A stretch of DNA of 64,000 nt from Aurantiochytrium sp. KH105 (GCA_003116975.1 BGKB01000062.1:248001-312000), one strand, 5' to 3'. Counted from the first letter of the stretch, positions 10,166-20,965 are shown. Notes: generated by a model not told the origin, from the letters alone. Numbers and translations: made by a program.

Positions 10166-12829
10166 ATGATGCAGCAGCAGCAAGAAGGACGACAACAGCA
10201 ACCGAGCCGTGAGGTCCTCAAGTGGCTCCAGGGACTCGACCTCGCGTACGCTGTCAAAAGCATGCGGCGTGACTTTGCAAATGGCTTCCTTGTGGCGGAA
10301 ATGTTCTCGAGATACTTTCCCAAGCTCATTCAAATGCATTCCTATGATAATGCCTTGCGCATGTCCGCGCGCCAGGATAACTGGCGCCAGCTAGAGCTAG
10401 TCTTTGCCAAGATTGGCTTTGAGATCGACAATCAAACGCAGCTGATTGAAAGTGCCATGAACAGCCAACCTGGGGCGTCTCTACAAATTATCAACGCTGC
10501 GTACACTTTTCTCACAGCGCGCGAAATCTGTACAAATGCAGCCCCGAGCACGATGACAGCCGCTTCCGTGCGTGCACAGGCAAAAGAACGTGCAAAAAGG
10601 GCCCGACAGGCATCTGGCGGTGACACTCGCAGCGAAGAAAGCAAAGACGCAACCGCAGATAGAAGCGAAGGCTCGGACCGTCAGCAACAAATCCAGCAAC
10701 AGCAACAACAGCAACAACAACAGCAACCTGGACGCCGCGGTGGCTCAACTGAAGACTCAGGGGGGCTTAGTGCTGGAACTACTGCTTCGACGAGCAAGGG
10801 TGCCTCCAAAATTCTGCGAGGCGAAAATCGTCAGCTCGCCAAGGTCGCGAGCCAAGTGCAAGTCAAAACCGGAACGGTAAACATCAAATCAGTTGAGTCC
10901 GGTATTATGGCGCTACGCGCGGCCAAGCGAAGCAGTCATGTCGAGGCTTTTGGGTCAGGTTCATCATCGGTGCCCGCGCATGATGCCCTCATTGACGAAT
11001 CGAAAATGATGGATGGGTCTACGGGGGAATCAAAGACGGGCTCTTCGCACGGGGGCGCCCTAAGCATCCATTCACCATTCGGTATTTTCGAAGAAGCGGT
11101 CGCAGCAGCGCTTGGATCAAAATCTGGGTATTCGATTCCAAACCTACTGGGCGACATTGACTGCTTGGCGCCTGACAGCGCCGCCAGCCCAATGATGCCT
11201 CTCGAAGAACTCGAGAGCGTCGTGGCCTCGCTTCAAGCGCAAGGAGACGCCCTCATGAGGGCCGCAATGGCATATCCCGAACAATGGACACAGTTGGCCC
11301 CGCGATTGGCGACTGTTCTCCTCTATCGCGACAACCGTCTGGCTGGACAAATTCTTGCAGATGTGGGCGGAGCAATGGCCGAAGAGGACGCATGCACGGC
11401 GCGGGCCGTATACTTTAAGAGCATCTTTCCCGTCATGAAGGCTTCGATGGAGACGGCTCTGCCTCGTCAGCGCGCGACAGCCGTCGCTATTTACGCAGCA
11501 TATTGCCCTCCTCAAGACCGCATCGGACAGTATGAGGCGCTGCGAATGCTGCAGCGGCATCTGAAACAGCGGCAAACCCTTTTGGCTTGCACAGTCACCT
11601 TGATGAATCTTGCCGAGGGTGATTTGGCCCTCGAGGTCGAGGATCCATTGAGTAGGTGGCTCATCAGTCTCGCGGTGGAAGGGCTCACGCATAGCGCGCC
11701 AAGTGCCCGTGCGTGCTCAATGGCCATTCTTGGCGGCGTCCTCGAACGTATCGACGCTGTCGATAAGGTGGCCACCCCAGATCTCTTGTTTCGTGTCTCG
11801 GCTCTGGCGATCGATCCATGGTGGGAGGTCCGGGTCCAATTGGCTCGTGTTGCCATTGCAGCGCGTGACTTTTTGCTTTTGCACGAGGCCCTCCAAGAGC
11901 CGGAGCGTTTTGGCGAGCATGCCTGCAAGCTTGTTTGCTGCTTGCTTGCGCCCGTTCTATCACAGGATGAGTCGTTGGCGCCTCTCTTTGTTCGCTGTGC
12001 ATTGGGACTCAGTTCGGCTTCGCGTCGCGACGTCCTTGGCGTTCCTTCCGAAGACCGAGAAGGTCTTGGGGTTTTCATTAACGCGCACAACGCCGCGACG
12101 CAAACGGCCAAGGAGCATCTTGCCGCTGCTCACGTGTGGGACACTGAGTTGCTGCTCGATGTCTTCACACGTGGGGCAAGCTCGAGCGCGCGAAAAGCTG
12201 ACTATGCGGTCTCGAAGAATATGAACGAGGGAGAGGCCGACATTCTCCTTGCGCTTTTGCTCTGCAGTCTTCGCAATGCGTCACAGCAAACAGAGCCGGA
12301 GCAAACGAATGAGCAAGCGGCAACACACGGTGCAGATAGTTCTGTGGATGAGGAGTACATCCGATCCTTGTGGCATGAAGTTTATGAGGCGCTGGCTGCA
12401 TCTATTCTACGCGGAATTGCGGATGCGCGCGACGATGCGGCGCGCATGGAACCATTGGCGGACCTGGTGCTTCTCTTTAGCAAGGGCTACGCTGGTCTCA
12501 ATGTGTTTGCTCATCCTCTTTGGCCGGATGTCTTGCGCAAGGTGTACGCGAACGAACAAAGTGACAAGAGTGACGGAGATGATAAAGCGAACGCGAGTAA
12601 TGGCAAAAACACATCGAGGCGCGGCCGAGGAGGCAAATCCAAGAGGACGCTCGCGCCGGGGACTGCGGTATTGGACACCAAGTTGACGGAGGGTATCTTG
12701 CAGGATGCCGCAATCTCGCAGCAAGACGTTCGCGTCAGTCTCGCGGTGCTCGTCGAAGACGCTTCTGATTTGTCTGGCGACACGTGTCCGTTCATTGAGG
12801 CTATTTTGGCCACAAAGTCGCACAAGTAA
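10166..12829 (+). CDS. CH-domain protein (SPATA4/SPEF1-type) with HEAT-like C-terminal region
   Basis: This encodes 887 residues from the first in-frame ATG (10166, MMQQQQEG). Residues about 12-115 match the divergent calponin-homology domain of SPATA4/SPEF1 proteins: REVLKWLQGLDLAYAVK, RRDFANGFLVAEMFSRYFP, MHSYDNALRMSARQDNW. A Lys/Arg/Gln-rich linker with a poly-Gln tract (about 172-188) follows. The rest, from about 350, is helical and reads like HEAT/armadillo repeats (WWEVRVQLARVAIAARDF, SARACSMAILGGVLERI), ending with a basic patch and a conserved-looking tail. SPEF1/SPATA4 CH domains bind microtubules in cilia and flagella. A flagellar role would fit an organism with biflagellate zoospores, but that is inference. 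The length is about three times that of animal SPATA4. It converges on the aldehyde dehydrogenase with a 260 bp gap. Confidence 0.85.
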   Translation: MMQQQQEGRQQQPSREVLKWLQGLDLAYAVKSMRRDFANGFLVAEMFSRYFPKLIQMHSYDNALRMSARQDNWRQLELVFAKIGFEIDNQTQLIESAMNSQPGASLQIINAAYTFLTAREICTNAAPSTMTAASVRAQAKERAKRARQASGGDTRSEESKDATADRSEGSDRQQQIQQQQQQQQQQQPGRRGGSTEDSGGLSAGTTASTSKGASKILRGENRQLAKVASQVQVKTGTVNIKSVESGIMALRAAKRSSHVEAFGSGSSSVPAHDALIDESKMMDGSTGESKTGSSHGGALSIHSPFGIFEEAVAAALGSKSGYSIPNLLGDIDCLAPDSAASPMMPLEELESVVASLQAQGDALMRAAMAYPEQWTQLAPRLATVLLYRDNRLAGQILADVGGAMAEEDACTARAVYFKSIFPVMKASMETALPRQRATAVAIYAAYCPPQDRIGQYEALRMLQRHLKQRQTLLACTVTLMNLAEGDLALEVEDPLSRWLISLAVEGLTHSAPSARACSMAILGGVLERIDAVDKVATPDLLFRVSALAIDPWWEVRVQLARVAIAARDFLLLHEALQEPERFGEHACKLVCCLLAPVLSQDESLAPLFVRCALGLSSASRRDVLGVPSEDREGLGVFINAHNAATQTAKEHLAAAHVWDTELLLDVFTRGASSSARKADYAVSKNMNEGEADILLALLLCSLRNASQQTEPEQTNEQAATHGADSSVDEEYIRSLWHEVYEALAASILRGIADARDDAARMEPLADLVLLFSKGYAGLNVFAHPLWPDVLRKVYANEQSDKSDGDDKANASNGKNTSRRGRGGKSKRTLAPGTAVLDTKLTEGILQDAAISQQDVRVSLAVLVEDASDLSGDTCPFIEAILATKSHK

Positions 12830-13089
12830 AGTAAAAAAAAGAACGAGTATTACGACGACGGTTGTTGCTCATTTGTATGGACGACATCTTCTTTCCTCTC
12901 TCCAAATCATACATTTTGTCTCGTTTCTCAAGCCAAACAAAGTGTGCGAAATTCGAAAGGAAAAAAGTAAAACGAAGAGAAACAAGAGAGTTCTTTTTCC
13001 TCATTTTCAGAATCAACAAATACGGATACGGAAAAGATATGTTAGATGAAATGTCTTCTTCTTGTTGTTTGTTTGCAAAAAGGTATAAT

Positions 13090-14567
13090 TTAAAGGGCAG
13101 CAACGCGCTTGGTCTTGACAACGTGGAGCTGAAGGAAGGCCAAGAGACCCTCAGTGCCGCCCTCGTGTCCAACACCACTGCACTTGGCGCCGCCAAAGGC
13201 GACGGTGCCGTCGATCTCGCCGTGGGTGTTGACCCAGACGGTACCGGCGTTGATCTGGGCGGCAACCTCATCACCCTTGTCCAGGTCGCTGGTCCAGACG
13301 CTGGCACCAAGCCCGTACTCGGTGTTGTTGGCACGCTCGATGGCCTCGTCGACAGTCTTGTAAGACATGACGGGCATGACGGGGCCAAACTGCTCCTCGT
13401 CGACAATGCGCATGCCCTCCTTGACGTTCTTGAGGACGACGGGCTTAATCATGTAGCCCTTGGCATCCTCGCGGGGGGGCGGGACCTCGCCGACGACCAT
13501 CTCGGCGCCGTTGTCGAGGGCATCCATAAGGAGCTCGCGCACGCGGTCATACTGCATGCCGTTGTTGAGGGGTCCAAAGACGACACCCTTGTCGAGGCCG
13601 TTGCCGAAGGGGGCGTTCTTGGCCTCGTTGGCGAAAGCCTCGACGGTGGCGTCAAAGATGGACTCCGGGACGAAGATGCGCTTGGCGGCAATGCAGACCT
13701 GGCCACTGTTAAAGAAGGCGGCCTGGAAGATGCCGGGGGCGACCTTGGCCGGGTCGGCGTCCGGGAGCACAATGGCAGGGTCGTTGCCGCCAAGCTCGAG
13801 GGTGACGCGCTTGAGGGACTCGGCCGCAGTCTGCATGATGCGCTTGCCGGTGGCAGTGGATCCGGTGAAGGAGATCTTATCAATACCCGGGTGCTTGACG
13901 AGCCACTCGCCGAGCTCCTTCTTCTCGCTGGTCACGACCGAGAGGACGCCAGGGGGGAGGACCTCGTTGTAGAGGCGGGCGAGCTCGAGGGTGCAGAGCG
14001 GGGTGTTCTCACTGGGCTTGAGGATGATGGTGCAGCCCGAGAGGAGGCCAAAGGAGATCTTGAAGGCCATGAGGGCGATGGGGAAGTTCCAGGCGGTGAT
14101 GCAGCCGACAACGCCGAGGGGGCGGTAGAGCTTTTGCACCTTTTGCTCCTTGGTGTCCTCGAAGAGCTTGTTGGGGTGCTCGGCATCGATAGCGTTCTGG
14201 AACCAGCCCTGGGCGGCCATGATCTCGTAGTCGGCCTGAATGCGTCCCTTGCCCTGCTCGAGAACGAGGAGCTCGGCGAGGGCGTCCTTGTTCTTCTCGG
14301 TCACCTCGGCCATCTTCTTGAGGTAGCCCTTGCGGTCCTCGAAGCTGAGTGCGGACCACGACTTGAAGGCGGTGCGCGCCGCGGACACGGCCTTGTCCAG
14401 GTCGGCCTTGGAGCACGTGGGCGCCTTGGCGACCACGGACCCGTCGAAGGGGTTGATGACGTCGAAGGGCGCCTCGCCTCCCTCCACCGGCGCGCCGTCA
14501 ATCATCATGGCGAAGCGCCCGCTGGCTGCCGTCGTCGCGCTCATCTTCCTGCTGCTTCCTGCTCCTC

Positions 14568-14607
<40 letters not shown>

Positions 14608-14670
14608 CGCGGGTTTTCTCCAGAATGTCTGCGCGGTCGTTGCGAGTCTGCTTGCCGCCGCGCGCAGCAT
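13090..14670 (-). CDS. NAD(P)-dependent aldehyde dehydrogenase, probably with mitochondrial presequence
   Basis: This encodes 526 residues from the ATG at 14670. It is a complete ALDH-superfamily protein: TAWNFP with the transition-state Asn at about 195, the cofactor motif FTGSTATGK (268-276), catalytic Glu at 292 in LELGGND, nucleophile Cys326 in FFNSGQVCIAAKR, and the C-terminal EEQFGPVMPV and GLGASVW blocks. It oxidises an aldehyde to the acid. By my recollection the surrounding sequence resembles the AldA-like ALDH subgroup rather than betaine or methylmalonate enzymes, but the substrate is not readable. The N-terminus MLRAAASRLATTAQTFWRKP is basic and amphipathic, as in mitochondrial presequences, and runs into a poly-Ala tract made by CTG/CAG repeats. 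Met43 (14544) begins the conserved protein, so a cytosolic form is possible. Confidence 0.93.
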
Positions 14671-14892
14671 CGCGCCGCCCGCTTCTCGCTGCAGTACACG
14701 TACTACCCACCCTCAGCACAGTATGCTTGCTGCCCGAGCCGTATCCGTATCGGTATCCGCGTCGTTCGTGTCGTGCCTCGTTCTGGCGGCGTCCGGGCCT
14801 CGGTCCTACGCCCCCTCGGTCCAAGATACGCCGCCGCCTCCGACGGTGCTGCCACTGCATGAACATGATGAACATGATGGAGATGGAGGAGA

Positions 14893-14893
<1 letters not shown>

Positions 14894-14935
<42 letters not shown>

Positions 14936-14937
14936 AT

Positions 14938-14978
<41 letters not shown>

Positions 14979-14979
14979 A
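14894..14979. repeat. CTG/CAG trinucleotide tract
   Basis: About 28 CTG units with one CTATGG interruption near 14935, upstream of the ALDH start. A shorter CTG tract at about 14573-14606 lies inside the ALDH presequence and encodes its poly-Ala run. Confidence 0.95.
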
Positions 14980-15928
14980 TGCCGGCGGGGAAGAGAGCGC
15001 GGACGCGAAGGAGACGAGAGGGAGATAGATCGGGCTCGTCGCAGTCGCATCGGCAGCGGCAGCGGGTCGACTGCGACGAGAGAAAGATAGCGAAGAAAGC
15101 ACCGCGCTCGCTCGCTCGTTCCGGTGGTACCGCTGCGGCCGTGCGGGGGCAGAGCGCGACGCACGGCGAGGGGCCGCTGCCGCTCCGCGTCTGCGGGCGC
15201 CCCCGCCTGCGCGCGCCCGCACGAGCAGCAGCGGTAGCGGCGGCTCGGGCGCTGGAGATTGGATGGAGTGCCGGCGATGGATGGATGCGATGCCTTGGTG
15301 ATGATGGATGGAGCTCGCGAGCCTGGCGGGAGGGAGCAAGGGAGGGAGGCAGAGAAGCGGAAGGGGCCAGGCCGGGCCAGTCCGCTCGACCCGCGTCGTC
15401 CACGACCGCCGCGCCGCGCTGAGCAGCCGCGCGCTGCAGAGCAGCAGCTGCTGCTTCGATTCAAATCTCCCGCCTCCTCCTGCGCCGCGTTCGAATTCAA
15501 ACCCAGTTTCAAATCCTGCGCCGCGTTTCAAACCGCGGCGCTGCCATCGCTCGCGCTCTCCCCGCGCATCTCATCTCCGGCACGCCTCCATCCCTCCATC
15601 CACACCCCGATCAGCCGACGCCAAACGACGCCGCGGCTCCGAGCCCCGCTCGGCGCCGGCGGCCGGGCGGGCCTCCGACGACGCCGCGCGGGGCGGAGGG
15701 GGTCTCGGGACGCGGCCGGTGGCGGACCAGCCGGCCGCGCGAGCGCCTGGCTGCTCTTCGACTGCTTTTGCGAGCCCTCGCTATTCGAGTTTTCCAGTGG
15801 TTCATCATGGAATTACGTCGCGTCCCGTGTGGTGGGTCGAGACTCTTTTTGGGACGCGCCGCACGGCGGCTGCCACTGCTGCTGCAGCAGCAGCTGCTGC
15901 TGCTGCTGCCAGGAGCAGCAGAGCTTGC

Positions 15929-16088
15929 TCATTGCATCGCATCGCATCGCATTGCATCGCATCGCATTGCATTGCATCGCATCGCATCGCATCGCATCGC
16001 ATCGCATCGCATCGCATCGCATCGCATCGCATCGCATCGCATCGCATCGCATCGCATTGCATTGCATTGCATAGCATTGCATCGCATC
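15929..16088. repeat. Pentanucleotide (GCATC)n array
   Basis: About 31 tandem 5 bp units, mostly GCATC with scattered GCATT variants and one GCATA. Neither a unit nor its complement creates a stop in any phase, so all six frames are open. The plus strand reads repeated His-Arg-Ile-Ala-Ser; the minus strand reads Asp-Ala-Met-Arg-Cys. Confidence 0.97.
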
Positions 16089-17251
16089 AGCGCCGCGTTG
16101 GGCTGCAGACTTTGAGGATGGCGGCGCGGCCGGCCTGCTTGCCTTGGGCCCGGAGAGCGAGCTAGCTGGCTACTTGGGCTGGGAGGCGAAGATCCAGGTG
16201 GAGACTGGCGACAGATTGGCTTCTCTTGCCTGGCAAGGGCGACGACACCGCGCGGGACAGTCGCGTGCTGCTGCGGGTCGTACACTTTGGGTGCCATCGC
16301 GTGCGGCAGTGGACACGGGCGGCACGGACGGACGGGACCCGGAATGGGCGACTCGATTCCGGGATTCCGGGAGGGGGGAGGGGGGGCTGGCGGCCCTGAC
16401 CTCATCAACGCAAGCCAACGCGCCGTCAACGCACACAGCGTTGTTGGCACGCCGATTAGGATGGAGTGCTGCTTGTCATTGCGATGTTCCTGTCACTTGC
16501 GCACCATCGACGTCTCTTTGTTCGCGCGCGAGCGAAATGTACGTACGTACCATCTTCTGATGCATAGCTGATCCGAAGTGTAAGAAGCAGCACGAGGGGA
16601 GACGTCTTTTTGCACGTCTTTTTTATCGGTCGTCTGTATACGCATCTAGAGCTTGTTTTGAGATACGGAGCTCTATTGGTGCTTTGACTTGCGCGTCCAC
16701 ATCAAAGATGCTTACCCAATGCAAAAGACGGCGCGTTCTTTCTTTCTTTTTTCTTTCTTATGGCCGTTTCCTCGACGCATCTAAGCGTCGCGACGCATGG
16801 CGTTAGCCTGCGCTTCGTTCTTTCGCTACTGAGCGTAAGTGGATGACTTGAGACACAATGCGGCCCGTGGGTGGGCATACTTGCATGCTATCGCTTTCCA
16901 TTCCAAACTTGCAAAACATACGAGTCATCACTCCTCGGCTCCCACGCATCTTTTGTTCTTTTGCTTGCTTTGCCACGTGCCTCGTCAAAGCACCATCGCC
17001 GCGGACGCCTTGCCAAACGATTGGTCGTTGTTGGCCGACCCATATTGCCCACTATCGATTCATTGTGCGCTATTGCTCAGTCAGCTCAGCTCACAGTCGG
17101 CTCGCACGCCCTCTTCCAGTGGCCATGCGCTCTCAGCGTGGTCTTGTAAGTTCGACCGCAGAACCTGTGTCGCTCTCAAAAGCGCTCTCACAAGCGCTCT
17201 CACTTCTCCGTCAATCCTGACAGTGACATAAAAAAAGCTGCCACTGGTGGT

Positions 17252-17283
17252 TGCAGCTGCAGCTGCAGCTGCAGCTGCAGCTG
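17252..17283. repeat. GCAGCT hexamer repeat
   Basis: Five tandem GCAGCT units. Each unit is self-complementary apart from phase, so the tract can fold on itself. Confidence 0.9.
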
Positions 17284-17402
17284 GCCCTGGTGGACGAGGT
17301 CCTCGAGGAACGTGCCTCGCCTCCGTTTGGAGAACGTGGCCCATGATGAAGTTCAAGTTGGCGTTGACGCATCTCATCTGGACCGTGTTCTAGCCTTTTC
17401 AC

Positions 17403-17432
17403 GAATGAATGAATGAATAAATGAATGAATAA
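17403..17432. repeat. (GAAT)n tract
   Basis: About seven GAAT/AAAT units, AT-rich within a GC-rich spacer. Confidence 0.9.
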
Positions 17433-18071
17433 CCACCATAGGTAGGCTTGGTTACCTCTGGCTGCTTGGTCGCTGCCCAGACATCGGCCAGCGGGCGGCC
17501 TCATCCGTCCATGATTTCGCCTTCGACCTGCACGCGCGCTCTCAGAATAGGTTCTCGGAGACGGCCGACGCAGCGCTCTTCCCCTTCGTCTCGGCCCGAG
17601 TTCGACGCGAGAGCGCACGCGACTGCGACTGCGACTGCGACTGCGACACCGACCACTGTGACACCGACACCGACAGCGGAGCGAGAGCGACTGCGAAGGG
17701 TCCTCGTCCGCACGCTCTTGTCAGTTCCCAAGCAGGCGCAAGCTGCAGCACGCGGCGCGGCGTGGCGTGTGACACGTTATTCCGAGGTTCCGGGGACGTG
17801 CGCTGGAGAACCTGCTTTAGATAGATAGCCCTCCTACTAGCGCCGCTAGGAGGAGCACGATGCGCTTGGCAAGGGACGCGAATCAAAGCAGCAAATCTTG
17901 CGCCAGCAGAACCGTAACGCAGCGCAGCCCGAGACGACGAGCGACGCGAGGGTCGAGGCGGGTGGAGGGGAGACACGGGGAGGGAGACGGAGAAGAAGGA
18001 CCGCCGCGAGCGCTAGCGACAGCGAACCCGGGCAGGCGAGAGCTGCTGACGCGGAGAGGAAAAGAAGCAAG

Positions 18072-20897
18072 ATGCAGCGACAAGGGCGTGGGCCTAGGGT
18101 GCCGACAGAGCCGCCGATGTTCGAGGTTCACCTGCACAAGGCGCTGGAGCGAGCCGAGCTCGTGCTAGCCAAGAACAAGGTCCCCGTGCTGGCCAAAGAT
18201 GCGCCGCACGGCTACGACGACAAGTTCCTCGTCGTCGAACATGCCATGAACAATGGCATCGAAGCCATCATGACAGCGTTTTCCGCACTGGGTCTGGCCG
18301 AGGATGGATGGGAGAAAGCCCGCGCCTGGGTCGACGACGGCAAGGCCGCCAGCCTCCGTCTCGAAGCCTCACGCAAGTGCAAGTTCCTCCGCAGCGACGT
18401 GCGCAAGGAGGACTCCGAAACGGAGCACGTGACCAAGTTTATGGGCATGACAAGTACAAGCAAGACGGTCAAGAGCACCACTGAGCACTCGTGGGAGATC
18501 CAGCATGCCTTTCGGATCGTGCTTTTCACGGGGTCAAACCCTGATGGTGAAAACAGCTTTGTCCTGGCGGAGCGCTCGGGCAAGACGGAGGTCAAGACGA
18601 CTGGCAGCGAAAAGATGGCTCCAGAGCCGGAGACCCATGCTTTTCCCGAGCAAAACGTCAACATTACGCCGCTCCTGGCAGTTCTCGACAAGAATAACGC
18701 CCCCTGTTTTACCATTGATCGTACCAAGGACACCTGCTTTACGCCTCGTCGTAACCAAGATGTTGACACCATCTTGGCCGGCCTCGAGCGCCTCGTGATC
18801 TGGTGCAAGTCGATCATTCGGCACTTTGAATCCATCTTCGATTATGTCGACGACCTCAATCGCAGTAGCTTCAACGGCGCCGAAGATCTCTTTGTCCCTG
18901 TTCTCCCAGCACTGCAAGAAAAGCAAGACGATGCGTACGGCGCGATCGATGAGGAGTCCGCACAAGCGCTGCAGAAAGAGCACCAAGTGGACATCGACAA
19001 GTGGCTCGACAAGATCCGTGCGCTCTTGCCTCAACCCGAAGGTGGGGCTGCAGCCGGCCTCGTCACCACTCTCGAGGCGTCTGTCTGCAAGCTCATGCGT
19101 CACATTGTCTTCATCAACACGGCCATGGCCAAGTCGTGCGACTACGCGGAGCGCATGCTTCACGATCAGCTCGTCGAGGCCATTGGTAAAGAGGTCACCG
19201 CAGATGACATGGCCGAGTACATGCGCTACCACTACCAGCGCCTTTTCTCGGAGACAATCTTCCAACCCTTTAGCTTTGACGTCAAGCGCCCAGGCTTTGC
19301 TCCCGAGGGCTCGCTGTCGATCGAGAGACCTGGACGCTCCGAGGCCGCAGAGATTGCGACGTGTGTGCAAGCACGGCTGCCGAATGACGCGGAGCGGCCG
19401 GCGATTCCCATGCGCTTCAAGCTCGGAAGCGCCACCTCGGTCGAGATGCAGGGTCCTCAGTATTGCCATGGGTACATGGCTCACAACTTTAGCGGTGGCG
19501 GCGGCGGCGGCTCGCGACAGACGCTGAATCTGGTCGCGAGGACGCGCCAGTTCAGCAGCTTTGTGCTAATGGTGGGCAAAATCTCTGCAAAGGACGAATT
19601 TGCGCCCGAACACGCGATCGTGCTGCGCAACAAGGACTGTGCGATCATGCCGTTGCTCTTGGAGCCCTTGCCGTCGGCCAAGGCTTTTCGTGACGCAATC
19701 GAGAGCTTGTCGCCAGAGCAACAAGCGTTCGCCAAGGCGATGCGCAGTATGCAGCTCGCCAGCACACTGTTTGGCGTGGCAGTGGTGGAGATCAAACCCC
19801 AGCTGGAGGTTCTTCTTAAGCTTGATGGTGGATCACTGACCAAAGAAATTGCGCTGACGCAGGATCTCATGCGCCTGTTCATTGAATTTCAGGTCCCTTG
19901 TGATCTGGTGACGTTCGACGGTCCAGAGACTACAGATCCTACGGTAAAGGTGCAAGTGGTGAAGGGCCACGTCAAGTCTTTGATGGATATGATGGAAAGC
20001 GAACGCAAGGCCAAGGTCGCCGAGGAGAAAGACCGCGCCAAGGACTTGGCGTATCAACATATGATTGAATGCAACGATGCGGAATTTATGAGTTCTAGCG
20101 ATTTGTCTTTACCTGTAGAAGCTGGTGGCCCGAGGTTTGGATCAGCGGCCTCTGGACTTAGGTCCAATGTAACGAGTATGAAGCGCAGAGCACGAGGAGG
20201 AGGGGGTCCGTCGCCCGCTCCGATGAAAATGGCATCTTATGTGAGTAGGGCGGCGGCGCCTCCTATGTCAGCCGAGTCTACTTCCCCCGCAAATCTATAC
20301 ATGCAGCGTGCCATGTCGCCTCCTGCTCCAGGTCAACCAGCGGAAAAGCAACAGCCACCTCCCAAGCGTCAAAAAACAGAAGGAATGAACATGGGAGGAA
20401 GTGCGGCAGGCGAGCTTGACTACACGAGCATCCCTGCGCAAATGGACGCCACCTTTGAAACGCTCGACCCGGAAGGTGCTCTGCGCTCCACGAAAATCTC
20501 CACCACGGGATCCATCCGGCTCCAGACGTACGACTCCCCGTGGATGTCTCGCAACAAGACAGAAACAACAGTGCGCGGGGCTGGGCTTCGTGAGCATCGA
20601 AACAAAGCGATGGATCTTCTCGACGCGCTCTCGCGCTCTGGTGAGCTTCCCCTTGTGCAAACGCAACTTCATATTGTGATTGCAACGACGCATTGCTTTG
20701 ACCAGAGCATCATGCGCACCATCATCGAGAAGAACATGAATCCGATTGAGCGTGTGGAGCGGTCCTCACTGCTTGTGGCGTCGACCATTACAGGCAAATC
20801 TGTGCCGGACCTCCTCGCGCCAGCTCATCACCAACGCATCAAGGACGCGGCTCCGCAAATCTTTGACATTTCTTCGCGCCAAGAATCGTCCGACTAA
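18072..20897 (+). CDS. Large conserved-looking protein of unknown function (941 aa)
   Basis: The ATG at 18072 (MQRQGRGPRVPTEPP) is the first in the frame; upstream codons offer only TTG. I do not recognise the family. The first 650 or so residues look globular and well conserved in style: WEIQHAFRIVLFTGSNPDGE (about 140), TPRRNQDVDTILAGLERLV, FESIFDYVDDLNRS, AEYMRYHYQRLFSETIFQPF, a Gly run near 475, then LTQDLMRLFIEFQVPCDLVTF. A Met/Pro/Ser-rich disordered stretch follows (about 670-775, with basic PPPKRQKTEG that could be a nuclear signal). It ends with a helical domain (MDLLDALSRSGELPLV, SIMRTIIEKNMNPIERVE). There is no signal peptide or membrane segment. The gene is uninterrupted and GC-rich like its neighbours. 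It converges on VPS26C. Confidence 0.85.
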   Translation: MQRQGRGPRVPTEPPMFEVHLHKALERAELVLAKNKVPVLAKDAPHGYDDKFLVVEHAMNNGIEAIMTAFSALGLAEDGWEKARAWVDDGKAASLRLEASRKCKFLRSDVRKEDSETEHVTKFMGMTSTSKTVKSTTEHSWEIQHAFRIVLFTGSNPDGENSFVLAERSGKTEVKTTGSEKMAPEPETHAFPEQNVNITPLLAVLDKNNAPCFTIDRTKDTCFTPRRNQDVDTILAGLERLVIWCKSIIRHFESIFDYVDDLNRSSFNGAEDLFVPVLPALQEKQDDAYGAIDEESAQALQKEHQVDIDKWLDKIRALLPQPEGGAAAGLVTTLEASVCKLMRHIVFINTAMAKSCDYAERMLHDQLVEAIGKEVTADDMAEYMRYHYQRLFSETIFQPFSFDVKRPGFAPEGSLSIERPGRSEAAEIATCVQARLPNDAERPAIPMRFKLGSATSVEMQGPQYCHGYMAHNFSGGGGGGSRQTLNLVARTRQFSSFVLMVGKISAKDEFAPEHAIVLRNKDCAIMPLLLEPLPSAKAFRDAIESLSPEQQAFAKAMRSMQLASTLFGVAVVEIKPQLEVLLKLDGGSLTKEIALTQDLMRLFIEFQVPCDLVTFDGPETTDPTVKVQVVKGHVKSLMDMMESERKAKVAEEKDRAKDLAYQHMIECNDAEFMSSSDLSLPVEAGGPRFGSAASGLRSNVTSMKRRARGGGGPSPAPMKMASYVSRAAAPPMSAESTSPANLYMQRAMSPPAPGQPAEKQQPPPKRQKTEGMNMGGSAAGELDYTSIPAQMDATFETLDPEGALRSTKISTTGSIRLQTYDSPWMSRNKTETTVRGAGLREHRNKAMDLLDALSRSGELPLVQTQLHIVIATTHCFDQSIMRTIIEKNMNPIERVERSSLLVASTITGKSVPDLLAPAHHQRIKDAAPQIFDISSRQESSD

Positions 20898-20965
20898 TTG
20901 ACGAAGGGCGAGCACAACGCAGTCATGTGTGCTCTTGACGAAAGAAGTGCATTTGATGCTTATAA

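Larger units (their letters stand above)
14671..18071. other. 3.4 kb divergent spacer rich in simple repeats
   Basis: The spacer lies between the ALDH start (14670, minus) and the start of the unknown protein (18072, plus). The left half is GC-rich with CTG and pentanucleotide arrays. The middle (16560-17230) has ordinary composition but no convincing open frame. The right part has GCAGCT, GAAT and CGACTG repeats. CACTTGCGCACC is at 16494-16505. Open frames of up to about 300 codons cross the arrays, but they encode only repeat peptides. A GTAAGT at 17145 could be a splice donor of a 5' UTR intron, but I could not pair it convincingly. Confidence 0.5.

Noticed and set aside
15929..16088. CRISPR-like or centromere-like array
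   Set aside because: There are no spacers, the unit is only 5 bp, and the host is a eukaryote; it is a simple microsatellite.
15259..16165. Overlapping open frames of 90-285 codons on both strands
   Set aside because: They are created by the stop-free pentanucleotide array and CTG tract; the predicted peptides are pure repeats.
17120..17230. Possible short exon with GTAAGT donor at 17145
   Set aside because: No acceptor could be paired that leads into the coding start at 18072 or extends any protein; left unannotated.
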